A stretch of 63,176 nucleotides of DNA from Lentisphaeria bacterium (GTDB lineage: Bacteria > Verrucomicrobiota > Lentisphaeria > Victivallales > UBA1829). Where the stretch lies: contig JAFXYP010000076.1 of NCBI GenBank assembly GCA_017541665.1, positions 1 to 63,176 of the forward strand, given 5' to 3'. Shown here piece by piece: positions 59,733-63,176 of this stretch (positions are counted from its first letter, which is position 1; each line of letters begins with the position of its first letter). The notes below the pieces were generated by a model. That model worked only from the letters and a program-made list of their open reading frames with translations, ran no database searches and was not told where the DNA came from. The position numbers and the translations under genes were made by a program.

Positions 59733-60947
59733 ATGCTTTGTTTCTGTGATAATGTGTATTATGTCAAGGGGAGGGTTAATGCTTGTCTTTATGACTTGAA
59801 TTTCAAGAAACTGTATCATATCTCCCCCACAGAGATTGCTTTCCTTGACAGGATTATCGGAAAGTGTGAAAATGAACTGGTTTTGTCATCTGATGAGAAA
59901 GAGGCATTCCATCAACTTCAGGTTCTGCATCTTGTCCATGATGCTTCCGAGTTGAATTCCGGTGATATCAGATCCGCATCAGCTCCCGCCATAAAACAGG
60001 CATGGATTGAGGTTACACAAACCTGTAATTTATTCTGTTGCCACTGTTATGAGGATTCTGCTCCAGTTCGTCATGAGAGAATGACAATGGAGGATTTTCA
60101 TCACTGTATTGATGAATTGGAAAAAGAGCGTATTCCTTATATCCAGTTTATAGGGGGCGAGCCTCTTTGCCTGAAAAGCATACTCAAGGAAATGATTGAT
60201 TACACATTGAACAAGTTCTCGAAAATAGAGGTCTTCACCAATGGAACATTGATTTCAGATGAGTGGGCCCGATACTTTGCGGCAAATAATATTCATGTCG
60301 CATTGTCCGTTTATTCTTATATCCCGGAAATGCATGATGCTGTAACAAGAAAACAAGGTTCATTCTTGAAAACAACCAGTGGAATTCAGAGACTGAAAGA
60401 CCATAATGTCAAGTACCGCGTTGCCAACGTGCTTATGAACGGAGTGGAACTCGGCAAAAAGAATACGGATTTATTTCGATTGAGTCCCAATAAGGATGTC
60501 ATCCGAATGTCCGGACGAGGGAATATTGGACTGCTGAATGAGAAGCTGATCCGAAAGAAGCTTATTGATTTGAGGACATTTGAAGCTCCGCTTAAACCCA
60601 ATTTGGTTCGCCAGTCGTTTTCCTTTCATCAATGCTTCAGCACACATCTTTATGTTGATGCAAATTTAAATGTTTACCCCTGTGTGATGGAAAGGCGGTT
60701 GTGCCATGGTTCTTTGAAGAATAAACCATTGAGAGAGGTTTTGAAACAGGATATATTTACGCTTAATAAAGACAAAGTGGAAGAATGCATGCGGTGTGAG
60801 TTCAGATATTGTTGCTTCGACTGTCGTCCAAATTCATTTTCCGATAATGTATTCGCCAAACCATGGTATTGCACATATTCCCCTGATCAAGGCATATGGC
60901 TGTCGCCGGACGATTTAATCAATAAAATCTTAGACCGGAGGTATTAG
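59733..60947 (+). CDS. radical SAM/SPASM peptide maturase
   Basis: A ~404-residue enzyme expected to modify the adjacent Cys-rich peptide. The start is uncertain: ATG at 59733 with a purine-rich AAAGAA before it, or TTG at 59691. The first ~80 residues (YVKGRVNACLYDLNFKKLYHIS ... LVHDASE) look like a PqqD/RRE-type precursor-binding domain. The radical SAM core has the cluster motif TCNLFCCHC (CxxxCxxC, about 98-105 from 59733) and IQFIGGEP for SAM binding. The C-terminal SPASM-like region has FHQCFSTHLYVDANLNVYPC, then VEECMRCEFRYCCFDC and WYC, room for two extra Fe-S clusters. No peptidase or exporter follows. Confidence 0.88.
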   Translation: MLCFCDNVYYVKGRVNACLYDLNFKKLYHISPTEIAFLDRIIGKCENELVLSSDEKEAFHQLQVLHLVHDASELNSGDIRSASAPAIKQAWIEVTQTCNLFCCHCYEDSAPVRHERMTMEDFHHCIDELEKERIPYIQFIGGEPLCLKSILKEMIDYTLNKFSKIEVFTNGTLISDEWARYFAANNIHVALSVYSYIPEMHDAVTRKQGSFLKTTSGIQRLKDHNVKYRVANVLMNGVELGKKNTDLFRLSPNKDVIRMSGRGNIGLLNEKLIRKKLIDLRTFEAPLKPNLVRQSFSFHQCFSTHLYVDANLNVYPCVMERRLCHGSLKNKPLREVLKQDIFTLNKDKVEECMRCEFRYCCFDCRPNSFSDNVFAKPWYCTYSPDQGIWLSPDDLINKILDRRY

Positions 60948-61043
60948 TACCCCCCCCAAACAATATAACACTACCGAAAAAACAATCTGCGTGTTTTTCA
61001 CATTCAGAATGTATGTTTTTTAACGTAATATTACGCGAAAAAA

Positions 61044-61934
61044 ATGAAACAGCAAGTCCGTCTATTCTCCGGCGCCGCCATGCGTCACCGGTTCACCCTG
61101 GTTGAACTTCTGGTCGTGATCGCGATCATCGTGATCCTGGCCGGGGTGCTTCTGCCTGCGCTGTCGTCGTCGCGGGACAGCGCCCGCCTGGCCCTCTGCC
61201 TCGGCAACATCCGGGAAGTCACGCTGATGCATCTTTTCTACGCCGACGCGAGCAACGGGGTCTTCTGTCCCGCCTGGGACACGAACTTCTCCAGCTGGGA
61301 GTCCTCGAGCAACCACCGCGGGCCGGGCATCCTCTCCCGCGTCGTACCGGATTCCAGCGCCGCCAGCGGACGCGTCTTCGAGTGTCCTGTGGCGAAATCC
61401 GCCCTCTACACCAACCTCGCCTGGACCGCCCGTTACGCCGGATACGGCATGAACTATCTGCTTTCCTTCAGCGAGCCTTCCGCTCAGCCGCCGAACTACC
61501 GCATCTGCCGCATCCAGAACGTGAAAATGCCGTCGCGGCTGGTCCTCCTTTCCGATACCGCATGTTTCCTCGCCGGGAGCGACGGCCGCCCCTCGCCGAC
61601 CGCGTATCTGTACAATCCGTCCTCCGGCAAGGGCGGCTATTCCGATTTCCGGCATTCCGGCAAATGCGCGGTCTCCTTCGTGGACGGCCATGTCTCCGCC
61701 TGGACGGACTTCACGCCGCGTCCCCCGGACTCGTCCGGCTGGGAAAACCGCGTCGGCTACCTGGCCCCCGACGATGCCATCTACGATCCGTTCCGGAAGG
61801 CACCGGACCAGGCGCCGCCGGAAGACAATCCGGAACCGGAGAAGATCCATGTCGAGGACGTTCCAATCCTGATCTCGCCCGGCCCCGTCCCCGCGGATAT
61901 CGCCCCGAAGATCTCGCCCGGACCGGGGAACTGA
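61044..61934 (+). CDS. prepilin-type N-terminal domain protein with H-X9-DG tail
   Basis: A 296-residue pseudopilin-like protein. RFTLVELLVVIAIIVILAGVLL (about 15-36) is the class III signal, with cleavage expected before Phe and Glu at +5. The rest is a globular domain with LSSSRDSARLALCLGNIREV, the cysteine-containing FECPVAKSA, and FRHSGKCAVSFVDGHV near residue 210, the H-X9-DG motif of a large PVC-bacterial family (DUF1559-like). The last ~50 residues are Pro-rich. The start may be 61044 or the internal ATG at 61080, which gives a shorter, more usual leader. Such proteins occur in tens to hundreds of copies in Lentisphaerae genomes. Role unknown. Confidence 0.85.
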   Translation: MKQQVRLFSGAAMRHRFTLVELLVVIAIIVILAGVLLPALSSSRDSARLALCLGNIREVTLMHLFYADASNGVFCPAWDTNFSSWESSSNHRGPGILSRVVPDSSAASGRVFECPVAKSALYTNLAWTARYAGYGMNYLLSFSEPSAQPPNYRICRIQNVKMPSRLVLLSDTACFLAGSDGRPSPTAYLYNPSSGKGGYSDFRHSGKCAVSFVDGHVSAWTDFTPRPPDSSGWENRVGYLAPDDAIYDPFRKAPDQAPPEDNPEPEKIHVEDVPILISPGPVPADIAPKISPGPGN

Positions 61935-62016
61935 CCATTCCCACGGGAATACCATTCTCTGCGGAGGAAAAACCGCATCTTTCGGCATATCCGCACGCGG
62001 AAGGGCGTTTTCCGGC

Positions 62017-62044
62017 TTGTTTATTCGGAAAAGCGTGCTATATT
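62017..62044 (+). promoter_or_regulatory. promoter of the NuoE/NuoF-like operon
   Basis: -35 TTGTTT (62017-62022), 16-nt spacer and -10 TATATT (62039-62044), about 60 nt before the ATG at 62107. Confidence 0.6.
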
Positions 62045-62106
62045 ATTGTTTGCGCATTTAAAAAACCTGCAAACAACCCACCCTCAACACACCCACAGGG
62101 GAAATC

Positions 62107-62562
62107 ATGAACAGTGCTTTTTCCTACCTCGGAGAAGTGGAGCCCGACAAGGGCAACCTGATCAAGGGGCTCCAGCTCATCCAGACCCGCGAGGGATACG
62201 TCTCGAACGACGGCATCCTGGCTGCGGCGGAACATTTCGGCATTCCGGCCGCGGAAGTCGAAGGCGTCCTGACGTTCTACGCCCAGTTCAAACGCACCAA
62301 ACCCGGCAAGTACAAACTCAGCGTCTGCGACGGCACCGCCTGCCATATCAAGGGGTCCACGCAGATCCGCGCCTGGGTCTCCGCCGAACTCGGCATCGGC
62401 GACGGCGAGACCACCGAAGACGGGCTTTTCTCCATTGAGACCGTGGCATGCCTCGGCTGCTGCTCCCTCGCCCCCGTCCTCTCCATCAACGGACGCGTCT
62501 ACGGCAAGCTCGATCGCAAAAGCCTGACCAAAATCCTCAACGAGTACAAAGCGAAAGGCTGA
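62107..62562 (+). CDS. NuoE/HydC-like 2Fe-2S thioredoxin-fold subunit
   Basis: A 151-residue electron-transfer subunit of an NADH-linked complex, either an electron-bifurcating [FeFe] hydrogenase or a NuoE-type module. An N-terminal helical part (ITTREGYVSNDGILAAAEHFG-like, about 22-45) precedes the thioredoxin-like ferredoxin with four Cys in the expected two pairs: CDGTACHIKG (about 75-80) and VACLGCCSLAP (about 115-120). The length and the F-Y-A-Q-F block (about 57) fit the family. AGGGGAAATC precedes the ATG. A NuoF/HydB-like gene starts 6 nt after the stop. Confidence 0.9.
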   Translation: MNSAFSYLGEVEPDKGNLIKGLQLIQTREGYVSNDGILAAAEHFGIPAAEVEGVLTFYAQFKRTKPGKYKLSVCDGTACHIKGSTQIRAWVSAELGIGDGETTEDGLFSIETVACLGCCSLAPVLSINGRVYGKLDRKSLTKILNEYKAKG

Positions 62563-62568
62563 TCCGCC

Positions 62569-63176
62569 ATGGCAGACATCAAACGCATTAAAGTCGGGAC
62601 CGCATCCTGCGGTCTGGCCGCCGGAGCGGGCGCAGTCCTGGAAGCCCTCCGCAAGCAGGCCGGCAGCATCCCCGTCAGCGAAGCCGGCTGCATGGGCCAC
62701 TGCTACGCCGAACCGATCGTGGAGCTCGAACTCACCGACGGATCCAGCATTTTCTACGGCCGGGTGAAAGGCACCGACGAGGCCGCGGCCGCCATCCTCG
62801 CACAGAGCGAAGAAGGCCGGTTCGTCTTCCCGGAGAAACGCTCCAAGCTCGAACGCCTCCTTGTGACCAAGCTCGCCGGGCGCATCGACCCCGTTTCCCT
62901 GGATGAATACAAGGCCAACGGCGGGTTCTCCGCCCTCGAAAAAGTCCTGACCATGACCCCGGAACAGGTCGTCGACGCGGTCAAGGCGTCCGGCCTCCGC
63001 GGACGCGGCGGCGCCGGATTCCCCACCGGCATGAAGTGGAGCTTCCTCGCTGCCAAGAAGGTCCCGGACAAAGTCCAGATCTGCAACGCCGACGAAGGCG
63101 ACCCGGGCGCGTTCATGGACCGCTCCATGATGGAAAGCGTCCCGTACCAGGTCCTCGAAGGCATGCTCATCGGCGC
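62569..63176 (+). CDS. NuoF/HydB-like NADH-binding subunit (partial, runs off the window)
   Basis: The first ~202 codons of a flavoprotein subunit that binds NADH and FMN. The N-terminal ~90 residues are an extra thioredoxin-like 2Fe-2S domain (VGTASCGLAAGAG, then AGCMGHCYAEP), present in bifurcating hydrogenase HydB and not in classic NuoF. The 51-kDa-type core then begins: GLRGRGGAGFPTGMKWSF with the FMN-binding glycines, then CNADEGDPGAFMDRSMMES and YQVLEGMLIG. The gene continues past base 63176. With the NuoE-like subunit it suggests an NADH-dependent [FeFe] hydrogenase, and a catalytic subunit would be expected next. Confidence 0.9.
   Translation, partial: MADIKRIKVGTASCGLAAGAGAVLEALRKQAGSIPVSEAGCMGHCYAEPIVELELTDGSSIFYGRVKGTDEAAAAILAQSEEGRFVFPEKRSKLERLLVTKLAGRIDPVSLDEYKANGGFSALEKVLTMTPEQVVDAVKASGLRGRGGAGFPTGMKWSFLAAKKVPDKVQICNADEGDPGAFMDRSMMESVPYQVLEGMLIG

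Overview
The window looks like a chromosome segment of an anaerobic, fermentative member of the PVC superphylum, most likely Lentisphaerae (Victivallales-like). This is inference. It rests on a prepilin-like protein with an RFTLVELL start and an H-X9-DG tail, large serpins, an exosortase cluster, an EF-Tu start of the [10 protein letters not shown] type, FeoAB, and the first subunits of an NADH-linked [FeFe]-hydrogenase or NuoEF-type complex. Most genes are about 60% GC. AT-rich exceptions mark likely acquired DNA: 12.7-13.4 kb, 27.8-31.4 kb and 59.4-60.9 kb. Promoters are unusually uniform, with TTGAxx or TTGTTT, a 16-17 nt spacer and TATATT.

Layout. 0-1.5 kb: a broken tuf start behind tRNA-Thr, and a TRL-like lipoprotein. 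2-9 kb: housekeeping genes (UPF1-like helicase, LD-carboxypeptidase, M50 protease, membrane zincin, Nif3-like protein). 9-13.4 kb: two glycosyltransferases, a secreted serpin and fragments of a polytopic membrane gene. 13.5-15.4 kb: an Hpt protein and a response regulator/PP2C/anti-sigma-kinase protein. 15.7-21.1 kb: a translationally coupled exopolysaccharide/exosortase operon (two GT4, one GT26, exosortase, EpsI-like protein). 21.2-24.7 kb: a 1167-residue serpin chimera. 25.0 kb: tmRNA. 26.1-36.8 kb: a defence region with hsdM, hsdS and hsdR interleaved with a PD-(D/E)xK-like protein, an OLD nuclease and a Bro-N/Fic fusion, followed by a convergent second Fic protein.

37.4-43.1 kb holds two probable operons: methyltransferase, membrane protein, methyltransferase; then two HMA2-like proteins, a P1B-type ATPase and a small membrane protein. 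43.2-44.9 kb is a two-gene cassette bracketed by inverted copies of a ~165-bp repeat. 45.0-47.7 kb is a redox locus: a DUF3793-flavodoxin operon behind a cobalamin-riboswitch-like leader with a terminator, divergent from an exported flavodoxin-glutathione peroxidase fusion. 48-51.4 kb has two MscS-type channels. 52-53 kb has two small proteins of unknown role. 53.2-56.5 kb has tRNA-Val, tRNA-Leu, a UDP-galactopyranose mutase-like flavoprotein and AzlCD. 56.6-59.2 kb is feoAB. 59.4-60.9 kb is a compact candidate RiPP system: a 55-residue, nine-cysteine precursor followed by a radical SAM/SPASM enzyme. The window ends with the prepilin-like protein and NuoE/NuoF-like subunits.

The best candidates for something new are the Cys-rich peptide/radical SAM pair, the riboswitch-controlled DUF3793-flavodoxin operon facing a flavodoxin-peroxidase fusion, the serpin chimera, and the accessory genes inside the type I restriction locus. 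The left edge and the 12.6-13.4 kb region contain abrupt joins that could be real rearrangements or assembly artefacts.
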